NCBI GenBank assembly: GCA_013398295.1
Contig: VZSF01005691.1
Span: forward strand, 164,296 to 228,295
Length of the DNA: 64,000 nt
Direction of reading: 5' to 3'
Source of the DNA: Chionis minor
Lineage: Eukaryota > Chordata > Aves > Charadriiformes > Chionididae
The notes beneath the pieces are model-generated. The model was not told where the DNA came from and did no database searches. It saw nothing but the letters and a program-made list of their open reading frames with translations. Position numbers and translations under genes: made by a program. The first letter of the stretch is position 1. Every line of letters begins with the position of its first letter. Below, piece by piece: positions 47,591 to 58,201 of the stretch.

Positions 47591-50031
47591 GGGAAACCTC
47601 TGTGGTCCTTCACAGGTGTGGAGATGATTCTCTAATCACATAACATAATCCATAAAACAGTTTCTCATGTTCAATAATTTCACCTGAAAGTAAAATTATT
47701 TTTTCCATTGTGATGTATTTCTGCAAAATTATTTCCATCTATTCATTCTCCTCTACAAGACAGTCCATTGAGGAAAGCTGCTACCAGCATAGGCTTCAGT
47801 TATTTACTTTTATGGGCCACATTTGAAGAGTTATTTAAAGAATCCTTAGAGATGGATTAAAGGGAGGTTATTTAGAGGGAAAAAGGCATTGAACAGGTCA
47901 TTTAAGACTAACAGCTTAGTAAAACAGAGAAATAGGGCAGAAGCTAATACGGATGCTAACTGCAGTAGGCACCTGGAGGAAAAACATTTGGGATAGAGTA
48001 AGCAGGGTAGGAGACTTGAACTGAAAGAATTTGTCCTAGTTCCCACCTTCCTTTAAGACTGCATTATAGTCATCTCTTTACTGCCTTCTTTTCTGAAGTT
48101 TCCTTGATGATTTGGCATGTCTCTGCTAGTCAGCAGTACAGGTACGCATATGAAAGGACAGGGACTTGGAAGGCAGTAGGTAGGGTGGGTGGGAGAATTT
48201 TCCTGTTTCCTAACAATTTATTGCTCCTCCCTGATGCAGTGGAAACAAGGAAGACAGTAACACTTGAAAGACAAGGCACGTTCAAACCAAATTTTCTCTC
48301 CTGTCCCACTATTTCTTTGCCTCCTAATCCATACCTGAAAAATCCTTTAGGAAGGTATTATCACTGCTTGCAACCATTTCCTACTGTGAACATAGGGCAG
48401 CCAAACTCTCAGATGCCATGCCTTAGAAGGATTGTGTTTTGGGATGTCTTGGGTGATGATGTTCCCATATTTGTTCCTTGATGTTTAGACAAAATTGCAT
48501 CATAATACAAGAACAGACAGCCACAGACTCAGTTACTGTGGAGTTAACCGTTATAAACTTGGGGAAATGGGATTCAAGCCCGTGAGGTAGTGGCCAGGAA
48601 GTGCAGGTATATAGGGAAGAGGAGGAAAAAATGTATATATCTACATATATAAGTTTCAGAGGAATCTTTACCATGAACAATTAATACACTATACTACTAC
48701 TGAGAAATCTGCCAACTTTATACAAGTTGTATTGTATTTAAAACATTCTTTTAGATATTAGACATATGTATATGAGCAAATTAGCTATTAAAATCCTTTT
48801 ATTGCATCCTAAAGCCCTTATTATTTTTATAGGTTCCAAGGATAGTAGTTTTAAGACTTTGTAAGAAAGAACATATTTCTAAATCCTTGACTTTTTTGAG
48901 CATTGTGTTTGGCTCAGAAACACTATGCTGTCTGAAGAATCATAGGGTATGGTTTAATACACATACACCAGTTTTACAGCAGTATTAGGACACTGCATGG
49001 AATTTCAGCTGTGTTGTTCTGATTTACAGTGGCACAAGTGGGGGCAGGATCAACCTTATGGGCTTTTTAAGTGGTTGAATTTTTAGTAATGTGAGCTACC
49101 TTATGATTCTCTATGTCCTCAAAGTACAATGATTTATACACAATAAACCTGCTGCATCCTATTATATCCATAAGGTAGTGAATTCATAAGCTATTATCCT
49201 ATACAATATACTTTTGTTTACTTTAAGAGTGCAGAAATACAAAGATTAACTGAGACAAATGCGGGTTTAATCAAATGGATCATCCAGGAGGCTGCAGGAG
49301 CATGTGCTGCAACCAGTTACTGTTTGTGCAGTTGACAATGACTAAGATCCATCCCTCGTCCTCTTTTTTCTCATAATATTCTCTAGGGAATACATACCCA
49401 AATTAAGATTGCTAATAGAAATACAGAAGTTTGACTTGGCATGCTTTTATGCTTTCATGGAGGCAAGGTCCTATAAAAAATTTTGAACAGAGAATATAAA
49501 ATTTAAAGTGTGTGGGGAAGGATATTAGACCCTCACAGTTGATGGGTTCAGTGCAACCCTCTTATTTATCTAAAATTAAAAATTAAAGAACCCCATTTTT
49601 ACTGTTGCATTTTGGTCATTTGACTAATGCCTGTTTACAGGTGAGGATACAGACCCAAGTAATATATAAAGAACAGAACAAAATAAATAAAGGAGTTAAA
49701 CAGTAAACTGAAACATAAGAGAAGTAAATAAGGACAGCCTATGATGTGAGAATAATTATCATCTTGACACAAAAAATTTTCTCCATCTTAGTATTGTTCA
49801 CAGGATTGAAAAAATACGCTTCCATAAACGCAATACTACACATTCAATCACGAGGTGAATTGCACATTGGATTGAGACGTGGTGAAGACTGTTTGCTCCT
49901 CTCAGGCTGGAAATGTTGCTAAAGACAGACAGTACTAATGCAGTATGATTCTATCTCCTGATAAACTAGAAACATGAGCAGACGTACTTCAGTTTATATT
50001 CTCAGTAGCTTAAAAGTTAAAGCTTGGCTAG
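47591..50031. other. Unassigned noncoding DNA
   Basis: No gene is recognised. A 125-codon open frame at 48104-48481 has no familiar motif. A segment at about 49015-49060 resembles an old amniote repeat. Confidence 0.5.
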
Positions 50032-50625
50032 TGTGCTGGTTTTGGCTAGGATAGAGTTAATTTTCTTCATTGTAGCTAGTATGGGGCTAGCTTTTGAATT
50101 TATGCTGAAAACAGTGTTGATAATACAGCAGTGTTTTTGTTGTTGCTGAGCAGTGCTTACACAGAGCCAAGGCCTTTTCTGCTCCTCACACCACCCCACC
50201 AGCGAGTAGGCTGGGGGTGCACAAGAAGCTGGGAAGGGACACAGCCAGAACAGCTGACCCCAACTGACCAAAGGGATATTCCATACCGTATGACATCATG
50301 CTCAGCAATAAAAAACTGGGAGAAGGAGGAGGAAGGGGGGGATGTTCAGAGTTATGGTGTTTGTCTTCCCAAGTAACCATAATGCGTGATGGAGCCCTCC
50401 TTTCCTGAAGACGCCTGAACACCTGCCTGCTGATGGGAAGCAATGAATGGATTTCTTGTTCTGCTTTGCTTGCATGTGCCGCTTTTGCTTTACCTGTTGA
50501 ACTGCCATTATCTCAACCCATGAGTTTTTTCTCACTTTTACCCTTCCATTCTCCCCCTGTCCTGCCAGGGGAGACTGAGCAGCAGCTGTGTGGGTTTAGC
50601 TGCTGGCCAGGGTTCAACTACAACA
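50032..50625 (+). mobile_element. Solo LTR, avian ERVL type, with target site duplication
   Basis: The element starts TGTGCTGGTTTTGGCTAGG and ends GGGTTCAACTACAACA, giving TG...CA ends. It is flanked by GCTAG on the left and GCTGG on the right, a 5-bp target duplication with one mismatch, the size usual for ERVL. Internal landmarks known from this avian LTR family are present: GCTGAGCAGTGCTTACACAG, a CCACCCCACCAGCGAGTAGG segment, CTGACCCCAACTGACCAAAG and GTCTTCCCAAGTAACC. The expected TATA position reads AGCAATAAAAAACTGG. No internal viral genes adjoin it. Open frames inside it are chance frames. Confidence 0.9.
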
Positions 50626-53600
50626 GCTGGGTCTTCTAGTTTATTGGTTTGATACCTTTGATGATGCAGAATTTTTGTTCTGTTTCTTTTGTTTGTTTGT
50701 TTTTAATGCTTGTTTAATCTAAGTATATATGGACCTTTTATAAAATTTCATGTCCTCAAAATTAACTACACTTCAAAGTTCTTTGCCCTTCTTCTCCTGT
50801 AACTTCCTCCCCTTTGATGAAAGTCTGAATATATTTTCTATTTTACTCCTAACTGCAAATTCTTATGTTGCTATTGTAATTTCTTAAGTATAGCTAGTGT
50901 TATGATTAGATAAGTCATCCTGGTCATAATTTAGAACAATATAAATGTAAGATATGAATATATTCTACTTTCCATTAGGGAATTGTTTTCAGTGTCTCCC
51001 GTAATTCAGTTTCACTTTTCTTGTGTTTCTCTGAATTTTTAGACATTTCCTATCACTCTGAAAATAAAACAAAGAGCATAGCAACTTCTCTCACCATAAA
51101 TTTTGCCAATATCTATCCAATATCCAACTTAGTTCCAAGCCATTTTCTGTTTAAACTGGGATGATACTCCAGAGATGGCAATCTTCAGATTGTATTTCTC
51201 AGAAAAATCTTATTTTTTTTTTCTGACTGGTATTTTTAATTTTTTCTTCGTCTTTGGCATTTTCTCCATTCTGAGGGAAGCAGATGGTTGTCTTTTCAAT
51301 CTTTATTTAAAGACATCTAACAAGAGATCTCAGCTGCCTAATCTTTGGAGGTAAACTGAGCTGTGCATCTTCCCGTAAGCTATATGGAAGTGATGGTACA
51401 GAATACCTTTGCAGGGAAGAAAATTGTCAATCACAGTTTAACAGGATTGCTTTCCGAACTAGGGCTTCTCAGAAAGTGAGACACTTTTTCCCCTGTGATT
51501 TGTGTGGGTCTCTTGTTAGCCTGAAAAACCTCTTTTTTTTTTTCCTTTTTTTTCCTTCTTCTGAGATGTAATGCCACATTGTTGAAAAATGTTGTGAGAT
51601 CTTCAATGCCTTTTATTTTTTCTTCCATTATTGAGCACTTCTAATAAGTTGGCATATCTATTTCTTTTTCTTTTAGTTGGGTGACCCCCCTTTGTTGGAC
51701 ACAGAATAAAAGATTGCTACTGCTACTGTGAAAGATGATAAATTATCAGAACAGTAGTGTTCTCTCATCTTTTCCATACAGAATTGTTCAAAGAGGCCAA
51801 ATCATGAAGATTCTTTAGTATAAAAAATAAAAGTGATAGTAACTTGACATTTTGGTGGCTAACAACAGCAGCTAACATACTGAAGAATTTTCTTTATCTG
51901 TTACCATGTTAAAGGAGTATTTCCTTTCATTACAGCTTTGTTTCCCATCCCTCCTCTTTTGCTCTATCACACCAGGAAATTCTTACCTTCCTCCTAGCAG
52001 GAAAGAAAGGCATCAAGAGGTTGTGACAGTAACAATTGTTGGTTAATAATTCATAATATTTAACTTAAAGAGAAAAATCGGCAAAAGCTTCATTACTCCT
52101 CATTTTAAGCACGTTGTACGGACAATAACTAAAGTTTAGGCCAAACTTCATAGAAAATGCAGAAGGAAAAGCAAAAGATACTAAACATAAACCTACTAGA
52201 GAAATAATGTTTTATCTACCTATCAATGAATATAATAAAAATAAAAGAAAAAATAAAAAAAAAAAAAGAAGGAACTGAGAAATCATGTATTGGATATCTG
52301 TTCCATACCAGTCCCCGGAGAAAAGATTTTTTTAAATGGTTTTTGAGAAAGCTGTATATCTATAAAAGAAGTGAATAAAGATTCCCATCTGTCTTTAACA
52401 ATCTAACTTCTTGAACATTTATTCTATCATCTGAAGCTGGCGGGAGTTTATCTTGTTAGAACTCCTCCTGAATGTCTGATTTTGCATCTACAGAGCAATC
52501 AGATACAAATAACAAAACCTTGAAGTTATAGATTTGATGCTTAAGAAAGACATATCTTTCTCATTATTACTTTGAGAAAGCCTTGGTCTCAGAGTTTTGC
52601 AGTTTCTGCAGTGTCAACAATGTTGTAGAACTTCAAATATTAAATTTTAGCACGTCATGATTGGCACTGCCTCTATCTCCAAACTCACTCTTCTGGACTT
52701 TTAAATTAGGAGCTTTGATGAGTCCTGTGAAACAACTAATAACTTCCCTAGGAATCTGATACGTTCTTCAAAGCTCCCAGTTTACAATACACTAAAGAAA
52801 TAAATCTATATTAATTAAAGAAAACTAAAGTTGTGATAATTCATGCATGTAGTCCACTAGAATTTATAATAAAGGATTTATATTAATTAATTTTGCCTCT
52901 CAGCTTTTAATTTTCATGGTGTTTAATCTCATAACACATTTGTAAATGACTGTTTGTGTTAAAAATATGAAGAATTGTTTTATACGTCTTCACTCATTAG
53001 GCAGTTAGGTAGTTCATGTAAAACAGATTTTAAACTTGGTTCATTTTGTCATGTTTTCCTTTGTAAGTTTGAAACCAAAGCACCCATTTAGTAGTTTGTG
53101 AATTGATTCTAATTTTACAATTCTTTTCTTTAAGTTTTTTTAATGACAAAATTCTTCATATACAGAACTGCAAATAAAGTATGCAGGCTGAGTACTTGAG
53201 CACATTCCCGTCATTCTGCAGATAAAATTGCTATCAGCTACCACTTTACACCATAAGGGTTTTTACTTACATTCTCACTAGAGAGCTGGTCCCAAAGTGC
53301 TGTTCTGATGATAAAATCATAAAGAATAAACAAATAGGCAGTTCTGCATTTGGATATGCTGTGGAACAGTTATATTAAAGGACGTTGCTGTTAAACTTAC
53401 TAGTTTGCAAGACTCTCAAAATGTCTTTTCAACAGCAATTAATCTCATTCTTCTTTAATTATTTTCCACTTTCTTTTGACCTGAGGTTATCAGCTGACAC
53501 AAATCACACTAGGCAAGTTGCCTATCATTAATTCCCAAGTGGAAGAGAGTCAGATTGGGTAGGACTAGCCTTGGAAGTAAATGTGACAATGTGTGTCTGT

Positions 53601-53869
53601 GAGATCATGGTATCTTTAAACCAGGTAGACAGCAAACTGGTTTATCACCGCGCAGACCTCAGCCTGTGTTCCACCACTTGCTTAGACACTTCATGTAAGC
53701 AGCTATCCCATTAAAAGGTGTGAGCTGCTGTAGTGGCGCTGTGTGCCATCCCTATCAGTTCAAAAGCATAGTCAGACTGTTTTGAGTAGGCTATAGCTCT
53801 GCTGCCAATTTTTTTTTTTTTTTTTTTTTCCCCCCTAAATAGAGGATCTTCAGTAAAGAAAATACAATT
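50626..53869. other. Unassigned AT-rich noncoding DNA
   Basis: No recognised gene or interspersed repeat. Poly-A and poly-T rich tracts occur at 51532-51558 and 52228-52268, and a T run followed by C lies at 53809-53836, immediately before the CR1-derived block. Confidence 0.5.
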
Positions 53870-54805
53870 TCAGAGTTGTTACTGTTTGGCCATTTGCTGA
53901 GGGGAGCTGCTCTGGAGCTGGCTCATCCTGTAGCAGAGCAGCAGATCTCTGCACACAGGGGGTTCTCCAGAAACAGGGAAAGGCCAGGGCAGCGGAGAGA
54001 CGCACCAGGAGCCAGCAGCTCTGGTGGGAGACACTCAGGAGGCCTGGCCATTGCCAGAGCAACTGCAATGTCCCCACCTAAGAAAAGCAGGTAGGGGAGT
54101 GCCAGTGACCAACAGAGCAGGCAAGGAGGCCATGGCACGTCAGCCAGGGCACGGCACAGCAGATTGCACAGCAATTCACACAGGAAGGGTGTAGTGATCC
54201 TACCAGCTCAAGGGGCAAGGTCAATCAGTGGTGGTCACCCTCTCAGAAGGAGCACAGCTACGGTGTCCACCGGGCAGAAAGCCACGTCCTCTGCGCTCGG
54301 CAGAAGGGATGTGGCAACCCAGAGAGAGCTCCCACAAAAATATGTAGCCATCCAGGATCCCAGGCTGCAGAGGGTGCCAGAGCCTTTCCCTGGTGAGGGC
54401 TGGCAGCAGTGAGAAGAGCTGGGTGAGGTGTGACCAGGTGGATGATCTGCTCGGTCTGGCCGCAGAGCTACGAGAGGAAGTAGACAGGTTAAGGAGCCTC
54501 AGGGAGTCTGAGAAAGAGACAGACTAGTGGAACCATGCTCTGCCCTTCCTGAGACAGGAACACCAGGGAATGGACACCAGAAAAAAGCCCCGAGATCAAG
54601 GGGATCCTGTATCCTTCCCCTGACAGGCTGAAGGCAGGAGCTTAAAGGAGAGGAGTGAATGGAGGGCCCATGTCAATCTCATGACGTTCAACAAGGACAA
54701 GCACAAGGTCCTGCACGTGGGTCAGGGCAGTGACCAGTATCACTACAGACTGTGTGATGAATGGATTAAGAGCAGCCCCGTGGAAAAGGACTTGGTGATA
54801 TTGGT
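53870..54805 (+). mobile_element. Internally deleted CR1: ORF1 region joined to end of ORF2, no 3' tail
   Basis: At 54423-54530 the conceptual translation VRCDQVDDLLGLAAELREEV with the following LRSLRESEKE segment is the leucine-rich coiled-coil part of the CR1 ORF1 protein, which binds the element RNA. It ends in a stop near 54526. From about 54660 the sequence switches to the ORF2 C-terminal half (VNLMTFNKDKHKVLHVGQG, then SSPVEKDL), in the same frame. The endonuclease and most of the reverse transcriptase are missing. The upstream part (53870-54420) is GC-rich and probably CR1 5' region. After about 54805 the CR1 match stops, with no 3' UTR or ATTCTATG tail. The right boundary is uncertain and the assignment of the 5' part is inference. 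Confidence 0.7.
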
Positions 54806-55222
54806 ATCCCCTCTACCTGTGGGATGCTCTCCTCACAGAGGCCACCCTGCAGCCACCCCCTGCCAGCACCTGGGCACTGCACCCCACACAGGGTGTCAAA
54901 AGACCCGTAAGAAATAAGAAAAGTTACTTATCCTTTCCTTTTGTAAGTTTGTCTTAGGATTTGTGTTTTAATTCTGTCTACTTTCCTTCTTTTAGCAAGA
55001 TACACAGCATCCTCATCCATCGTAATTAAGCTGTGCGCTTTACCCATGCTGAAGACCTGAGTCATACGGCATGTACTTGTTATGTCTCCATGGTTTTTTT
55101 GCTCTGCATTTTTATCTGCTCTTCCCCACAGTAGAAAGCACCAGACATGGGTGAGAGATAATTGATGTACTCTCTCTCATACTAACATGGCAAAATTCAA
55201 AAAAGGTATCATGAAAATACTA
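54698..55222 (+). repeat. First copy of a 525-bp false duplication
   Basis: Positions 54698-55222 recur at 55224-55748 with offset 526, separated by one N at 55223. The block contains the end of the CR1-derived sequence and about 320 bases of AT-rich flank. The copies look identical on reading. Confidence 0.9.
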
Positions 55223-55223
55223 N
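55223..55223. other. Single-N contig join
   Basis: One N separates the two identical 525-bp blocks, with the same layout as the joins at 5219 and 36858. Confidence 0.9.
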
Positions 55224-55748
55224 CAAGCACAAGGTCCTGCACGTGGGTCAGGGCAGTGACCAGTATCACTACAGACTGTGTGATGAATGGATTAAGAGCA
55301 GCCCCGTGGAAAAGGACTTGGTGATATTGGTATCCCCTCTACCTGTGGGATGCTCTCCTCACAGAGGCCACCCTGCAGCCACCCCCTGCCAGCACCTGGG
55401 CACTGCACCCCACACAGGGTGTCAAAAGACCCGTAAGAAATAAGAAAAGTTACTTATCCTTTCCTTTTGTAAGTTTGTCTTAGGATTTGTGTTTTAATTC
55501 TGTCTACTTTCCTTCTTTTAGCAAGATACACAGCATCCTCATCCATCGTAATTAAGCTGTGCGCTTTACCCATGCTGAAGACCTGAGTCATACGGCATGT
55601 ACTTGTTATGTCTCCATGGTTTTTTTGCTCTGCATTTTTATCTGCTCTTCCCCACAGTAGAAAGCACCAGACATGGGTGAGAGATAATTGATGTACTCTC
55701 TCTCATACTAACATGGCAAAATTCAAAAAAGGTATCATGAAAATACTA
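55224..55748 (+). repeat. Second copy of the 525-bp false duplication
   Basis: Repeats 54698-55222 and runs on at 55749 into the unique sequence leading to the first EGF exon. The open frame at 55243-55443 is therefore the same CR1 fragment as at 54681-54917. Confidence 0.88.
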
Positions 55749-56081
55749 AAGCGACACTAATACAACCAAAACACTCGAAAATATGTATGTTGCTTGTATA
55801 CTGCTACAAATGTCTTACTTTCTGGAAGCATTTCCTACTTCATGTATTGCTTTATTCCAGCAATGAAGACATGTATTTGTATTATTGAATTAAAAAGGAG
55901 TGAAATTTAATTCTTTGTAATTAAAATACAGAAGTTCTGACTTCCAGCTTCCCCTTTCAATGGAATAGGCATCCTAACACGTCTTGGTTTTAATTACAGA
56001 ACAACATTTGGAATGAAAGTTTCATGTTAATAGCACACATAAATATGAAGAAAATCAAAGCTTATCTTGCTTCCTTTGCAG

Positions 56082-56195
56082 GCTTTTCAGGCCAGTACTG
56101 TGAAATAGAAATGAATGAGTGTGATTCAGCTCCCTGCATGAATGGTGCTGTCTGTCAGAATCATGTCAACAGCTATGATTGTTTTTGCCCTGAAG
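56082..56195 (+). CDS. EYS: EGF-domain exon, probable EYS (eyes shut homolog)
   Basis: Seen in the sequence: acceptor CTTGCTTCCTTTGCAG before 56082, donor GGTAAGTTG after 56195, 114 bases, phase 1 at both ends, open throughout. It encodes the last Cys of a preceding EGF (GFSGQYC) and then cysteines 1-5 of the next, with spacing NEC-DSAP-C-MNGAV-C and CQNHVNSYDCFC. The last part fits the C-x-D/N-x4-F/Y-x-C-x-C pattern of calcium-binding EGF repeats. EMNEC sits at the calcium site, though its first ligand position is E rather than D or N. Family knowledge: such repeats form rigid extracellular rods. EYS is a secreted photoreceptor matrix protein with many of them, spread over very large introns. 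The GFSGQ-C-EI-NEC layout resembles my memory of an EYS EGF. Alternatives are another multi-EGF protein (CRB, Notch-like, fibrillin-like). The exon call is firm and the gene name is moderate. Confidence 0.8.
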
Positions 56196-58078
56196 GTAAG
56201 TTGTTCAAAATAATTTATTTTTATTATCTTTGAAAATTTTCAAAATTGCCTGCAGTCTGAAAAACGTCTTCCTGACAGTCTTCAAAACCATTGTTAAATT
56301 TTCCTTTCTATGAAAGTTATTCATTTATTTCTGAAGCCTTTGCATCTTTGTCCACCAAGGCAACCAATAAAACAAGCATGCTCATAAATTACAGAGACAG
56401 ATATATTTGTAAGTGCTACTTTTCTCAGACAAAACCTCATGATTTTAGCAAAGTTTGAAGGAGTGGAGAAAACACAAATGTGCAGTACATGAAATCCACA
56501 GAAACTGTAATAAATAAACTTACAAAAAAAATACTTGATCCTGATGTACTAACTTGCAGCTTTGAAACTGAGCATAGCGAGCAAATTACAATGGTCATAA
56601 TAATGACTGTCATATATCTTCAGTACAAAGATCTCTTAAAACTTTCACAGACCAAAATAACATGATTTTCAGTACTTTTGGTCTGTTTCTGTAAAAATGC
56701 ATATTTCCCAGTATTATCAGAAGCATATGAACAAGTGAGGGGTTTAAAAAAAAAAAAGTAGTTCAAGGAAAAACCAAAAATGCTTTAAAACATTTAAAAT
56801 TACAGTATCTCTCTGAGATACTTTCACAAATGGGTTTCTTCTGAATATGCATGTAGTTTTTTTAATTGGATTTTTAGTTAAAAATAAAGTCAAGGTTGTG
56901 GTTTATAACCTGGTACTTTATTTTCTGCATTTTAAACTTTCTTATACTTGTTTGACTTCAATCTTCAAATAGTATTGTGTTTAAAGTATGGAGCGATGGT
57001 GAGTTGATTTCATAGCGTACGATATTTCAGGTATTATATATTAATACAAGCATTCTAGTGGTGATGATAAGTTCAGAAACTCATCTGAAATTGCTACAAA
57101 TAATTCTCATAAGTACAGCCTCCATCATTAGTTAGTTTAAATTAGAAGCCAAAACAGATACTGGAAGGCAGTTGAAAATTAAGCTTGGAAAAGATCATTC
57201 TGCTGTTTACTCCGCCTGATCAATTTACCAAAAAAATAAATCTTGCCATCCACATTGATAATTTTGTGGCTTACTTGTTACCTGTGAGACATGGGTCTGA
57301 TTAAACTCTAAATGCAAATAAGAACTGTTGCTGTATACATTATTAATGAACTCAGGGTAATTCTAAAGTTTTATGACTTAGGGATCAGTGGAAATTGGTT
57401 CCATGGTCAGCCTGAGAAATTATGGGAATATGCCTTGCACTGAGGGTGCTGATAGCATAGCATTAGTCATGGTCTTCCTGCAGTCATGGCCTGTGACAGC
57501 ACTAATGACAGTAATTTTGTAGCATGACCATGAATTAGAATACATTTAAAAGACTGTAAAATGTCAGATATTGGAATGGAGATTCTCCAGCAATTTCAAG
57601 TACAAAAAAGACTGTTGGACTTCCGTGTTTGCTAAAAGTCACTATGACACAAGAAACAAATAGAGGAAAAAGTAGCAAAGAATTTGAGAGGTGATTTTTA
57701 AAACTATAATCAGATGTCCACATCCCAGCACCACTTATCTTCATCTGCAATGTTCTCAAAATGGCAGAAGATACACAGATTCTTCAGTCTCTGCTAATCA
57801 AAGAGTTCAACTAGATTAAGGAAAATAATGAATCCTAAATTTGTTCTTTCAATTATTATCTCCTTTTCAAGTATATTTGCCAAATGTATTTTCCTATTAA
57901 TGACAGAGCAGAAAAAGCTTCTAAAAGATCTTTCCATAAGACTTCAAGCTAATATTTTTTACAAGACTAAATTGAAAACAATGTATTTTTAAGAAAAAAG
58001 GACCCAAAGGCACGCTTTGGAAAAGACGGCACAGATATAGTTGAATAAAACATAACTCTCTGGTTTTTTCCAACTAAG
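56196..58078 (+). other. Intron between the two EGF exons
   Basis: An intron of 1883 bases with a GTAAGT donor and a TTTTTTCCAACTAAG acceptor. Splicing out this interval joins GAA-G to GA-TTT, giving CPEGFEGLNC, which completes the EGF begun in the first exon with its sixth cysteine. I see no other exon, CR1 or LTR inside. A short A run lies near 56747-56757. Confidence 0.8.
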
Positions 58079-58201
58079 GATTTGAAGGTCTGAACTGTGA
58101 AATCAACTTTAATGAGTGCACTTACGGCTTCTGCAAAAGCAATTCAACTTGTTTAGACCTACTTGCAGACTACAGTTGTGTTTGTCCTCCAGGATTTACT
58201 G
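58079..58201 (+). CDS. EYS: Second EGF-domain exon, probable EYS (eyes shut homolog)
   Basis: Seen in the sequence: acceptor TTTTTTCCAACTAAG before 58079, donor GGTAAGATA after 58201, 123 bases, phase 1 at both ends, no stop. It supplies the sixth Cys of the EGF started in the previous exon (FEGLNC) and cysteines 1-5 of another: INFNEC, then TYGF-C-KSNST-C, then CLDLLADYSCVC and PPGFTG. NFNE fits the calcium-binding D/N-x-D/N-E signature, and C-x-D-x4-Y-x-C-x-C fits the hydroxylation pattern. SNST contains an N-glycosylation sequon. The protein must continue in both directions, since the final EGF lacks its sixth Cys. The naming as EYS has the same uncertainty as for the previous exon. Confidence 0.82.

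Noticed and set aside
48104..48481. 125-codon frame as a gene
   Set aside because: No motif, no splice or promoter context that I can support, and composition like its surroundings.
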